A DNA stretch of 7,251 nucleotides from an uncultured Thermoguttaceae bacterium (GCA_934725735.1 CAKVCP010000109.1:1-7251); one strand, 5' to 3'. Counted from the stretch's first letter, positions 1 to 5,930 are shown. Numbers and translations: made by a program. Notes: generated by a model not told the origin, from the letters alone.

Positions 1-11
1 TGGCGGGGAGA

Positions 12-407
12 TTAGAACTGATAGGGCGCCTGACCGTCGTTGAGGCTTAGCGCGCCGCTGGGGTTGGCGAGATAGAAGACCTTGAAGTTCGGATTGAGGA
101 CGCTTTCGAAGGCGCCTTTGACGTAAGGTGTGGCGAGGCACGCTTCTTTGACGGCGACATTCTCTTCGAAAACCGCTTTTCCGGAGACGCGGCACCATTC
201 GTTCTGAGGCGAGCAGACGCAGATTTCAACCTCGGGATGGGCTTGCAGTTCCGCGTAGACTTCTTTCTGCGCGTCCGCGCTGAACCAGAGCTTTCCGTCC
301 TTTTCGCCGGGGAAGACGAAGGGACGACACTTCGGCGCCCCGTCGCGACCAATGGTCGCAAGGAAAACGATCGGATGCGCGGTTAAAAAATCGACAACTT
401 TCTTCAT
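12..407 (-). CDS. Pyridoxamine 5'-phosphate oxidase-family (FMN split-barrel) protein
   Basis: Small protein of 131 residues resembling the putative PNPOx family, cytosolic flavin-binding split beta-barrels of mostly unknown substrate. The N-terminal helix (MKKVVDFLTAHP) leads into the family pattern FLATIGRDGAPKCRPF at about residues 15-30, then GKLWFSADAQKEVYAEL (38-54), where the lysine and following helix usually contact the flavin phosphate, then PEVEICV and WCRVSGKAVF (71-80). The C-terminal strand KVFYLANPSGALSL is also typical. It is shorter than genuine PdxH (about 210 residues) and lacks its C-terminal substrate motif, so B6 oxidase activity should not be assumed despite the pdxST genes 4 kb away. 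An ATG 12 nt further upstream (419) is open, but TGAGG at 418-414 lies 6 nt before the ATG at 407, and nothing resembling a Shine-Dalgarno precedes 419, so 407 is chosen. Alternatives are a flavin reductase or a heme- or F420-type binder. Confidence 0.85.
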   Translation of the reverse strand: MKKVVDFLTAHPIVFLATIGRDGAPKCRPFVFPGEKDGKLWFSADAQKEVYAELQAHPEVEICVCSPQNEWCRVSGKAVFEENVAVKEACLATPYVKGAFESVLNPNFKVFYLANPSGALSLNDGQAPYQF

Positions 408-454
408 AATGGGCCTCATGACAGAATGGAAAATGGAACGTGGCGCGAACTCCC

Positions 455-486
455 ACGCGCGCGTTATTATACAAAAGCGCGCGCGT
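455..486. repeat. Inverted repeat of alternating CG flanking a -10 box
   Basis: ACGCGCGCG at 455-463 and its exact reverse complement CGCGCGCGT at 478-486 enclose a 14-nt AT-rich centre that contains the TATAAT box of the minus-strand promoter. The arms are perfect over 9 bp. The placement suggests an operator for a dimeric repressor, or simply a cruciform- or Z-DNA-prone element. CGCG words are frequent in this genome, so chance is a real alternative, although this is the longest pure CG alternation I noticed here. Confidence 0.5.
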
Positions 487-494
487 CAAGGCAA
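466..494 (-). promoter_or_regulatory. Sigma70-type promoter of the PNPOx-family gene
   Basis: Reading on the minus strand, TTGCCT (494-489) is followed after exactly 17 nt by a perfect TATAAT (471-466). Transcription should start near 459, giving a leader of about 50 nt before the ATG at 407. A second -35-like TTGACG (488-483) is only 12 nt from the -10 box and is too close to serve. The -10 match is perfect and the orientation fits the downstream gene. Confidence 0.65.
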
Positions 495-798
495 GCGTTT
501 TTCTCTTTCCGCCCGAGGGGATTCGCCGACGTATCCGCGTCCCTTTGGAAATGTTTTCTCTCCCTATCGTCTCTCCCCCTTTTCCCGATTTCGGAAGACT
601 GCCCGACGTCGCTCGATTTCCCCGCGCTAAATCCTTGCGCGAAGAACAAAATTAACGTTTTTTCAACAAACTTCTGCGGAAATTCAGTCTCGGCGCGAAT
701 TTGAGGAGGATAACTGGGGCATATCGCATACGTCCAGATAGGGAGTCGGCGTCGATTCTTTCTTCCTTTTCCCCCATTCTGAGACGCTCTAATTCGGG
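495..798. other. Gene-free stretch between divergent genes
   Basis: No convincing coding frame is visible on either strand. The open frames present (for example 467-1060 minus) are rich in Arg, Ser and Pro, lack a ribosome binding site and resemble no family I know. The stretch holds pyrimidine-rich DNA at about 545-590 and 755-775, a short AT-rich patch at 640-690, and a strong Shine-Dalgarno-like GAGGAGGA at 703-710 with no ATG or GTG at a useful distance after it. That orphan site may be chance or the relic of a lost small gene. Confidence 0.4.
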
Positions 799-804
799 TA
801 TACT
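777..804 (+). promoter_or_regulatory. Possible promoter of the macro-domain gene
   Basis: TATACT at 799-804 is a good -10 box. The best -35 at a proper distance is TTCTGA at 777-782 (16-nt spacer), which matches the consensus poorly, so the promoter may be weak or activator-dependent. The start site would fall near 811, at the first base of the leader hairpin. Confidence 0.35.
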
Positions 805-809
805 GGCTA

Positions 810-854
810 TCGAAACGCGTAAGAAGAGACGGCGCGTTTCGAACCCACGCGCCG
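810..854 (+). promoter_or_regulatory. Two overlapping, mutually exclusive leader hairpins
   Basis: Hairpin A pairs TCGAAACGCG (810-819) with CGCGTTTCGA (833-842), a perfect 10-bp stem with a 13-nt loop. Hairpin B pairs CGGCGCG (830-836) with CGCGCCG (848-854), a perfect 7-bp stem with an 11-nt loop. They share bases 833-836 and cannot form together. Hairpin B ends directly before the Shine-Dalgarno AAAAAGGAG (855-863). Formation of B could alter access to the ribosome site, but neither stem covers it. No known riboswitch class is recognised. Confidence 0.4.
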
Positions 855-872
855 AAAAAGGAGACGTTGAAA

Positions 873-1397
873 ATGGAAATACGCGCAATTATGAGCGACA
901 TTACGAAGTTGTCGGACGTGGACGCGATCGTCAACGCGGCGAATCCTTCCCTCATGGGAGGCGGCGGAGTCGACGGGGCGATCCATCGCGCTGCAGGGCC
1001 GATGCTGGTCAAGGAATGTGCGACGCTCGGGGGATGCCCGACGGGGCGCGCGAAGATCACGAAAGGATACGATCTTCCGTGCGGATACGTGATTCACACG
1101 GTCGGGCCCGTCTGGAATGAAGACGAGAATGAAGAGGATCTTCTTGGCTCGTGCTATACTGAATCGCTGAAGATCGCGCGGGAACGCAACTTGCGCAAGA
1201 TCGCGTTTCCGTCGATCTCTACCGGCGTCTATCGCTTTCCGTTGAAGCTGGCGGCTTCCGTCGCCGTCGACGCGGTTCTCGATTTTGCGCGACTCTACCC
1301 GAACGCGTTCGATCTCGTCGAATGGGCGCTGATCGACGACGCGACTTACAACGCCTACCGCGACGCGATCGCCAACGCGGTCGGCGGCTCATGCTAA
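873..1397 (+). CDS. Macro-domain protein, probable O-acetyl-ADP-ribose / ADP-ribosyl hydrolase
   Basis: This is a stand-alone macro domain of 174 residues, about the normal length for the bacterial YmdB/MacroD-like group. Known members bind ADP-ribose and remove acetyl from O-acetyl-ADP-ribose or mono-ADP-ribose from acidic side chains, in the cytosol. All the signature segments are visible: VDAIVNAANPSL (16-27) with the ribose-contacting Asn pair, the glycine-rich GGGGVDGAIHRAAG (29-42) with the conserved Asp34, YVIHTVGPVW (72-81), and the phosphate-binding loop FPSISTGVYRFP (112-123). The start is the ATG at 873: AAGGAG (858-863) lies 9 nt upstream, while an in-frame TTG at 867 would be only 3 nt from it. 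A later ATG at 891 would cut into the first strand. The YitT gene follows 34 nt after the stop on the same strand, suggesting co-transcription. The family call is firm; the physiological substrate is not visible. Confidence 0.93.
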   Translation: MEIRAIMSDITKLSDVDAIVNAANPSLMGGGGVDGAIHRAAGPMLVKECATLGGCPTGRAKITKGYDLPCGYVIHTVGPVWNEDENEEDLLGSCYTESLKIARERNLRKIAFPSISTGVYRFPLKLAASVAVDAVLDFARLYPNAFDLVEWALIDDATYNAYRDAIANAVGGSC

Positions 1398-1431
1398 TCT
1401 ATTGAAGAACGCTCAACTAGGAGATAAGAGG

Positions 1432-2328
1432 ATGAAGAACCTTAAAGACGCGTGGAAAGCGGACTTAAAATCTTTGCGCTGGCAGACCTTTCTCGCCTTG
1501 CTCGTCGCGGGCTCTATCAACGCTTTTGGAGTCACCGTCTTTTTAGCGCCCGTCAACCTTTACGACAGCGGAATCTCCGGAACGTCGATTCTCTTATCGC
1601 AGATCGCCCCCGCGTCTTTGTCCTTCTTTCTCCTCGTACTGAACGTTCCCCTCTTCCTCTTCGGACTCAAAAAGCAGGGGCCCGCGTTCACGATCTACTC
1701 GATTTTCGCCGTCGCGGTCTACTCTTTCGCGTCGTGGCTCATCGTCGACGTCTTGCCGATCGACGTGCGCTTTGCGTCGCCTCTCGCGGGGCGCGATCTC
1801 CTCTTGTGCGCGCTTTTCGGCGGCCTGATTTCCGGCGTCGGGAGCGGGCTTACGATTCGCAACGGGGGCGCGATCGACGGGGTGGAGGTCATGGCGGTGA
1901 TCTTTGCGAAACGTTTGAATCTGACGGTTGGGATCTTCGTGATGATCTACAACGTTTTTCTATATACGATCTGCGGATTCGCGATGCATAGCTGGATTCT
2001 CCCGCTCTATTCGATCGTGACGTACGCCGCAGGGCTCAAGACGGTCGACTTCATCGTGGAGGGAATCGACCGGTGCAAGAGCGTGATGGTCGTGACGGAG
2101 AGGGCGAAGGAGATCAACGACGCGCTCATGGAGGAATTCGAGACGGGAACGACGTGTTTCGACGCGACGGGGGGATACTCGAACGCGCCCAAGTCGATCG
2201 TCTACTTTGTGGTGAACCGCTTCCAGATCGCGAAGGTGCGCGGGATTGTGAAGCGCGTCGATCCCTCGGCGTTTCTGACGATCACGGAGGTCGCGGAGGT
2301 CGTGCGGGGAGCGACGCCGAAAAAGTGA
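1432..2328 (+). CDS. YitT/DUF2179-family integral membrane protein
   Basis: This protein of 298 residues has the architecture of the YitT family: an N-terminal membrane domain followed by a cytosolic DUF2179 domain. Hydrophobic segments lie at roughly 18-40, 52-79, 85-109, 122-142 and 164-200, the last perhaps two helices. The motif IRNGGAIDGVEVMAVIFAKR (142-161) corresponds to the conserved glycine-rich loop; here it is the GA-x-DG-x-E form rather than GGSTGGTD, which marks a subgroup. DUF2179 spans about 215-292, with VMVVTERAKEI, the GTTCFDATGGYS signature (239-250) and a final FLTITEVAEV strand. The family's transport substrate or role is not established. The start is the ATG at 1432, with AGGAG (1419-1423) 8 nt upstream; an in-frame TTG at 1402 would add 10 residues but has no ribosome site. 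It sits 34 nt after the macro gene with no terminator between, so the two probably share a transcript. No functional link between them is known to me. Confidence 0.92.
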   Translation: MKNLKDAWKADLKSLRWQTFLALLVAGSINAFGVTVFLAPVNLYDSGISGTSILLSQIAPASLSFFLLVLNVPLFLFGLKKQGPAFTIYSIFAVAVYSFASWLIVDVLPIDVRFASPLAGRDLLLCALFGGLISGVGSGLTIRNGGAIDGVEVMAVIFAKRLNLTVGIFVMIYNVFLYTICGFAMHSWILPLYSIVTYAAGLKTVDFIVEGIDRCKSVMVVTERAKEINDALMEEFETGTTCFDATGGYSNAPKSIVYFVVNRFQIAKVRGIVKRVDPSAFLTITEVAEVVRGATPKK

Positions 2329-2338
2329 CGCGCGGGCG

Positions 2339-2368
2339 TTGGACTTTTGGCGGCGCGTCGTGTACAAT
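2339..2368 (+). promoter_or_regulatory. Sigma70-type promoter of the secreted-protein gene
   Basis: TTGGAC (2339-2344) and TACAAT (2363-2368) are separated by 18 nt, placing the start near 2375 and leaving a leader of about 100 nt before the ATG at 2474. The -35 box begins only 11 nt after the YitT stop and no intrinsic terminator is visible between them, so read-through from the upstream operon is also possible. A weak 5-bp stem, CCGCT (2408-2412) with AGCGG (2439-2443), lies in the leader. Confidence 0.6.
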
Positions 2369-2473
2369 CGGCGTTTGAGTCGGTGGAGAGGCGCGCGAAC
2401 GCGGCGACCGCTGGAAAGAGACATTGCGAACCGCGAGTAGCGGCAAGGGAGAGATACGAGGAGGAACGCGACG

Positions 2474-3925
2474 ATGAGTAAGAAGAGGAACCGATTTGGC
2501 AGACTTGCGGCGGCGTTGACCGTCGTGACGGCGACGTGGACGTGCGCGGCGTTTGCGCAGAGCGTGGAGGAAGAGGGCGCCGCGCTCTGGCGCAAGGCGC
2601 TCGCGATGGAGCGCAAGAGCTTCGACACGATCGACCTATGCGGCGGGTCGAGCCATATGCAGGGGATCTGCGTCGACGAAAATCTCGACTACATGTATTT
2701 CTCGTACACGGACGTGTTGGCGAAGCTCGACATGCGCACGGGCAAGGTCGTCGCGTCGGTCGGGGGATTCGGGGAAGGGAGCTTCGGGAAGCCCGGCGGG
2801 GCGCACTTGGGGTGCTTGGAGTATCACGACGGGATCGTGTACGGGTCTCTTGAGTACAAGTCTCCGGGCGCGAAATTCTTCTTGGCGGCGTTCGACGCGC
2901 GGAAGATGACGCGCGTGGGGATGGACTGCAAAGAGATGGAGGAGGGGGTGAACGCGATCCTTCTCGCGGAGCCGACCTACGATTTCCGCGCTCCGATGCT
3001 CTTTGAGAATACGGATTCCCCGGAAGGGTTCGCGCAGAACGAGAAGAACGACGGGCACCTTTTCGCGTGTTCGGGAATCGACGGGGTGACGGTCGGTCGC
3101 AAGCCTGGGGACGCGTCGGGGGAGCTTTATGTGATCGTCGCGTACGGGGTGTACGGGAGCAAGGCGTTTAAGGGGCGTTACGACAACGACTACAACGTTC
3201 TGCAATACTATCGTCTGTCGGACGTTTGGGACGCGGAGACGAAGACGCTTGTGGGGACGTGGAATCGTCGCTTCACGTACAAACGCGGGCTGTCGGCGAG
3301 TTACGAGCCTGGGGAACTTCTTCGCGCGGAATCGACGTTGTACGCGTGGACGGGGAACACGCTTTACGGGGCGCAGAATATCGAGTACGAGTGGAATACG
3401 GGTAATCTTGTGTTGTACACGTACGACGGGACGAAGGGGTTCGGGAAGAATATGTACGTGATCGACGGGAGCCGGGCGCCGGAGCTCAAGGAGCTGCAAG
3501 TCGGTCAGCGCAACGAGGATCCGGACGCGGAGACGCGGGCGTTTGCGAGGAAAATGGCGGCGCTCTATACGAACTTGCAGGGGGCGCGGTATTTCGATAT
3601 CGACCAAGCGAAGAACACGTCGACGGGCGAATATCCGATCGTAGCGCACGCGGCGTTGAAATGCGTCTGCGGCGACGCGAAGTCGCACGACTGCGCGGAG
3701 GGGGAGACGTGGGGCGCGACGGGCGTGTCGAAGAAGGATTATCCGATCTGCTCGGCGCAGTTCTGCGCGGCGCCGACGACGGGAATCTGCTGGATCGGCG
3801 GGGACGACGCGGGTAACGATTACTTCTACGTCGCGAACGGAAAGACGAAAGTTGGATTGTACAAACGCGCGACGGGCCCCGACGGCGCGTACGTCTGGAC
3901 CGACCTAAGCAAGCGAGCGGATTGA
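2474..3925 (+). CDS. Secreted protein of unrecognised family, possibly beta-propeller-like, cysteine-rich C-terminus
   Basis: I do not recognise this 483-residue family. A clear Sec signal peptide opens it: a basic start (KKRNRFGR, 3-10), a hydrophobic core (11-25) and an AFA cleavage site after Ala28, with no lipobox cysteine following. The mature protein is exported, to the periplasm or outside. Residues 61-99 (HMQGICVDENLDYMYFSYTD, then LDMRTGKVVASVGGFG) have the shape of a beta-propeller blade, and hydrophobic/Tyr-Gly strands recur (EYHDGIVYGSLEY; ESTLYAWTGNTLYGAQ; YFYVANGKTKVGLYKR near the end). Six cysteines cluster at 397, 399, 407, 426, 431 and 439, with an early pair at 56 and 66, suggesting disulfides or, less likely, a metal site. 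No catalytic motif is recognised. The start is well supported by AGGAGG (2459-2464), 9 nt before the ATG. It appears to be a single-gene unit with its own promoter and terminator. The propeller reading is an inference from strand pattern only. Confidence 0.85.
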   Translation: MSKKRNRFGRLAAALTVVTATWTCAAFAQSVEEEGAALWRKALAMERKSFDTIDLCGGSSHMQGICVDENLDYMYFSYTDVLAKLDMRTGKVVASVGGFGEGSFGKPGGAHLGCLEYHDGIVYGSLEYKSPGAKFFLAAFDARKMTRVGMDCKEMEEGVNAILLAEPTYDFRAPMLFENTDSPEGFAQNEKNDGHLFACSGIDGVTVGRKPGDASGELYVIVAYGVYGSKAFKGRYDNDYNVLQYYRLSDVWDAETKTLVGTWNRRFTYKRGLSASYEPGELLRAESTLYAWTGNTLYGAQNIEYEWNTGNLVLYTYDGTKGFGKNMYVIDGSRAPELKELQVGQRNEDPDAETRAFARKMAALYTNLQGARYFDIDQAKNTSTGEYPIVAHAALKCVCGDAKSHDCAEGETWGATGVSKKDYPICSAQFCAAPTTGICWIGGDDAGNDYFYVANGKTKVGLYKRATGPDGAYVWTDLSKRAD

Positions 3926-3946
3926 CGCCGCGATGAAAACCGAAAG

Positions 3947-3973
3947 AGCCTCGCGGAGGACGCGGGGCTTTTT
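3947..3973 (+). terminator. Intrinsic terminator after the secreted-protein gene
   Basis: AGCCTCGCG (3947-3955) pairs with CGCGGGGCT (3961-3969) through 9 bp including one G-U pair, with a 5-nt loop (3956-3960). It is followed directly by a T run (3969-3973). It begins 21 nt after the stop codon at 3925. Read on the minus strand the stem is also good, but only CTTTC and then a later TTTT follow, so bidirectional action would be weaker. Confidence 0.85.
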
Positions 3974-3993
3974 CATTTCTGAGCGTTGGGGAG

Positions 3994-4079
3994 ATTCGCC
4001 AGACGCCGTCTAGCGAATTGGCGCGGTCATGCGAACGCGCGTTGTTCTCAACGTCGACTTCATTGCGCCGCGTTTGAGA
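3994..4079. repeat. Compact array of three adjacent inverted repeats in a gene-free region
   Basis: The first is a 25-bp dyad: ATTCGCCAGACG (3994-4005) against CGTCTAGCGAAT (4007-4018), 11 of 12 pairs. Two bases later GCGCG (4021-4025) pairs with CGCGC (4036-4040) around a 10-nt loop. Five bases later TCTCAACG (4046-4053) pairs with CGTTTGAGA (4071-4079) with one bulged T. A fourth short stem on the plus strand, GGGGG (4086-4090) with CTCCC (4102-4106), follows. No protein-coding frame accounts for them. The run of stems suggests a structured RNA on one strand, most plausibly minus because a promoter-like pair lies just upstream on that strand, or an operator cluster. No known RNA family is recognised. 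Confidence 0.4.
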
Positions 4080-4109
4080 GGAATTGGGGGAAACTAAAAA
4101 ACTCCCTGA

Positions 4110-4137
4110 ATTGTAACGCCAAGCGCCCAATTGACAA
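4110..4137 (-). promoter_or_regulatory. Possible minus-strand promoter into the structured intergenic region
   Basis: On the minus strand TTGTCA (4137-4132) is followed after 16 nt by TACAAT (4115-4110). Transcription would begin near 4103 and run through the inverted-repeat array towards the bidirectional-looking hairpin at 3969-3947, giving an RNA of roughly 155 nt. It holds no convincing coding frame: only a 17-codon frame starting at 4062 without a ribosome binding site. The promoter match is fair, but such pairs arise by chance. Confidence 0.3.
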
Positions 4138-4488
4138 CCGACGCGGCGAAAGCCCCAAGAAAAACAAAAACGCCTGCGGGAGTTGATACAAGCGTTGCGG
4201 CGCATCGCGACGTTGGCTAAAAACGTTATACGCGACGCGTTTTCAAAAAGAGGTCAAAAAGTTGCCGAAGAAGTTATGAGCCAACGCGATTCTCGCCGCA
4301 ACAATAATGGAGAACGGCAAAGAAAAGAAAGAAGGGAGGGAACGCTTTAGAAGGAAGAAAGACGCCGTACCACCACACTCGTCGAACCGTCGACCAGGAC
4401 GTCCCTAAACGACAGGCGACGCCAACACGTTTCTTCCCTCGCGTCCGACTAAGACGCACCCTTCCTTCAGCATGCTGACGCTCCCAAC
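4138..4488. other. Gene-free stretch downstream of pdxT, purine-rich, with a cryptic open frame
   Basis: No gene is assigned. On the plus strand one frame is open from 4135 to a TAG at 4348-4350 and then to a TAA at 4450-4452. Its central part reads like an amphipathic helix (RLRELIQALRRIATLAKNVI), but no start codon with a ribosome site exists, and the rest is Arg/Lys/Gln-rich. It may be a gene relic or chance. About 4306-4364 is strongly purine-rich. A 12-bp perfect palindrome TCAGCATGCTGA sits at 4467-4478, just beyond the pdxT stop. For the minus strand no clear intrinsic terminator follows pdxT. The best candidate is a weak GC stem before TTTTTGTTTTTC (4170-4159), so the pdxST transcript may have a long 3' end. 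Confidence 0.35.
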
Positions 4489-5043
4489 TTATCCGACCAG
4501 CATTGTATAGATTCTCCGATCTTTGTCAAGCTCCGGATGAAACGAAAGTCCAATCTGATTCTTATATTGCGCCGCGACGATCTTTCCGTCGACCTTCGCG
4601 AGGATTTTCATTTCCGGCGACGCTTCCACGATATAAGGCGCGCGGATGAACGTCATGTCGATTTCGCCAAGATCCCCGAAGGGAGCCCGCGTGTGGAAGC
4701 TACCAAGTTGACGTCCGTACGCGTTGCGTCGAACCGTCGCTGGGAACGTCCCAAAATGCACCGTCGGATCCGCGTCGAGTTTCGACGCCAGCAAGATCAG
4801 ACCCGCGCACGTTCCAAGGGTCGGAATCCCCCCCGCGATCAACTCGCGCAGCGGCTCGAACATCTCAAGCTCGCGCAGGAGCTTACCCTGCACGGTGCTC
4901 TCGCCCCCCGGAAGAACCAGCGCGTCAAGGTCGCGTATATCCGCGCGTTGACGAAGCTCGACGCACTCGTGACCGAGCTCGCGCAGCGCGCTCTCATGCT
5001 CGATAAACGCTCCCTGAACCGCTAAAACTCCGACTCGCGCCAT
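4489..5043 (-). CDS. pdxT: PdxT, glutaminase subunit of pyridoxal 5'-phosphate synthase
   Basis: Class I-type glutamine amidotransferase that hydrolyses glutamine and channels ammonia to PdxS in the cytosolic PLP synthase complex. The protein has 184 residues, at the short end of the family because little follows the last motif. It opens with MARVGVLAVQGAF, shows PGGEST (45-50), the nucleophile elbow GTCAGLILLA with Cys79, the PdxT-specific VRRNAYGRQLGSF (104-116) and FIRAPYI (132-138), and ends with SFHPEL carrying His169 and Glu171, so the Cys-His-Glu triad is complete. The start is the ATG at 5043, which directly begins the conserved first strand. The frame is open for 23 more codons upstream, but these overlap pdxS and are low-complexity. 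The junction with pdxS is TGAGATG, one base between stop and start, which implies translational coupling. It is the last gene of the pdxST operon. Confidence 0.96.
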   Translation of the reverse strand: MARVGVLAVQGAFIEHESALRELGHECVELRQRADIRDLDALVLPGGESTVQGKLLRELEMFEPLRELIAGGIPTLGTCAGLILLASKLDADPTVHFGTFPATVRRNAYGRQLGSFHTRAPFGDLGEIDMTFIRAPYIVEASPEMKILAKVDGKIVAAQYKNQIGLSFHPELDKDRRIYTMLVG

Positions 5044-5044
5044 C

Positions 5045-5920
5045 TCATTTGCCCCGCTCTTCCATGATGAGCTCGATCTCGCTCTCGTTGATTCCGACCA
5101 TCGCTTCGCCAAGGTCTTCCGAGAGCTCCGCGATCAGCTTCGCGTCGCGGAAGTTCGTCACCGCCTTCACGATCGCTTGCGCGCGCTTCGCCGGATTACC
5201 CGACTTGAAGATTCCCGATCCGACGAAGACGCCTTCCGCCCCAAGCTGCATCATGAGCGCCGCGTCCGCCGGGGTCGCGATTCCGCCCGCCGCGAAGTTC
5301 ACGACCGGCAACTTGTGATTCTCGCGGACGTACTGCGCCAGTTCGTAAGGTACTTGCAATTTCTTCGCCGCTTCGAAAAGCTCGTCTTCGCGAAGCGAAC
5401 CGAGCCACGCGATCTCTTGATTCATCTTGCGCATATGACGCACCGCCTGGATCACGTCTCCCGTGCCAGGTTCCCCCTTCGTGCGGATCATCGACGCGCC
5501 TTCGTTGATTCGACGGAGCGCTTCCCCTAAATCGCGCGCGCCGCAGACGAACGGAACTTTAAAATCGCGCTTGTTGATGTGGTAAACGTCGTCCGCGGGG
5601 GAAAGAACTTCCGATTCGTCGATGTAGTCGATCTCGATCGCTTCGAGAAGTTGCGCTTCGACAAAGTGACCGATGCGGCATTTCGCCATGACAGGAATTG
5701 AAACCGCCGCCTGAATTCCCTTAATCATCTTCGGATCGCTCATGCGCGAGACGCCCCCCGCCGCGCGAATATCCGCCGGGATACGTTCAAGCGCCATGAC
5801 CGCGCACGCCCCCGCTTCCTGCGCGATTTGCGCCTGTTCGGGCGTCGTCACGTCCATAATAACCCCGCCTTTAAGCATTTGAGCGAGCCCTTTGTTCAGT
5901 TCATAGCGATCGTTTCTCAT
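5045..5920 (-). CDS. pdxS: PdxS, synthase subunit of pyridoxal 5'-phosphate synthase
   Basis: Core (beta/alpha)8 subunit of PLP synthase, which combines ribose 5-phosphate, glyceraldehyde 3-phosphate and ammonia from PdxT to make PLP (DXP-independent route); known members form dodecamers. The protein of 291 residues has the family length. The GGVIMDV segment (18-24) carries catalytic Asp23. PVMAKCRIGHFVEAQ (76-90) carries Lys80, equivalent to the Schiff-base Lys81 of Bacillus, and TKGEPGTGDV (147-156) carries Lys148, equivalent to Lys149. NFAAGGIATPADAALMMQLG and VFVGSGIFKS bind the phosphate. The ATG at 5920 is chosen: AAAGGA lies 7 nt upstream and the protein then begins as known PdxS proteins do. 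The frame stays open for 34 codons further, to 6022, but those codons cover the promoter and repeats and are probably untranslated. It is transcribed divergently from the regulator at 6063 and followed directly by pdxT. Confidence 0.97.
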   Translation of the reverse strand: MRNDRYELNKGLAQMLKGGVIMDVTTPEQAQIAQEAGACAVMALERIPADIRAAGGVSRMSDPKMIKGIQAAVSIPVMAKCRIGHFVEAQLLEAIEIDYIDESEVLSPADDVYHINKRDFKVPFVCGARDLGEALRRINEGASMIRTKGEPGTGDVIQAVRHMRKMNQEIAWLGSLREDELFEAAKKLQVPYELAQYVRENHKLPVVNFAAGGIATPADAALMMQLGAEGVFVGSGIFKSGNPAKRAQAIVKAVTNFRDAKLIAELSEDLGEAMVGINESEIELIMEERGK

Positions 5921-5930
5921 GATTCTATCC

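Noticed and set aside
12..407. Assignment as PdxH, completing a B6 salvage set with pdxST
   Set aside because: Too short and missing the PdxH C-terminal motif; the broad putative-PNPOx family includes many non-B6 flavoproteins.
467..1060. 197-codon minus-strand frame reaching from the macro gene into the gene-free region
   Set aside because: Antisense to the conserved macro-domain signature, with no ribosome site and unlike any family; its length is expected in GC-rich DNA.
1960..2628. 222-codon minus-strand frame spanning the end of the YitT gene and its downstream gap
   Set aside because: It is antisense to two well-supported genes, Arg-rich, and lacks family features.
2636..3688. Long minus-strand open frame of 350 codons opposite the secreted-protein gene
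   Set aside because: Arg/Val/Pro-rich shadow of a GC-rich gene with signal peptide and ribosome site on the plus strand; no recognisable motif.
3486..4205. 239-codon minus-strand frame over the end of the secreted-protein gene and the intergenic block
   Set aside because: Low-complexity Arg/Ser/Pro composition and crossing of a clear terminator hairpin; no start signal.
4441..4478. Terminator after pdxT formed by GCGTC/GACGC (4441-4457) or the palindrome at 4467-4478
   Set aside because: Neither stem is followed by a T tract on the minus strand.
5044..5112. 23-residue N-terminal extension of PdxT
   Set aside because: It overlaps pdxS in another frame, is Ser/Arg-rich, and the conserved first strand begins at the ATG at 5043.
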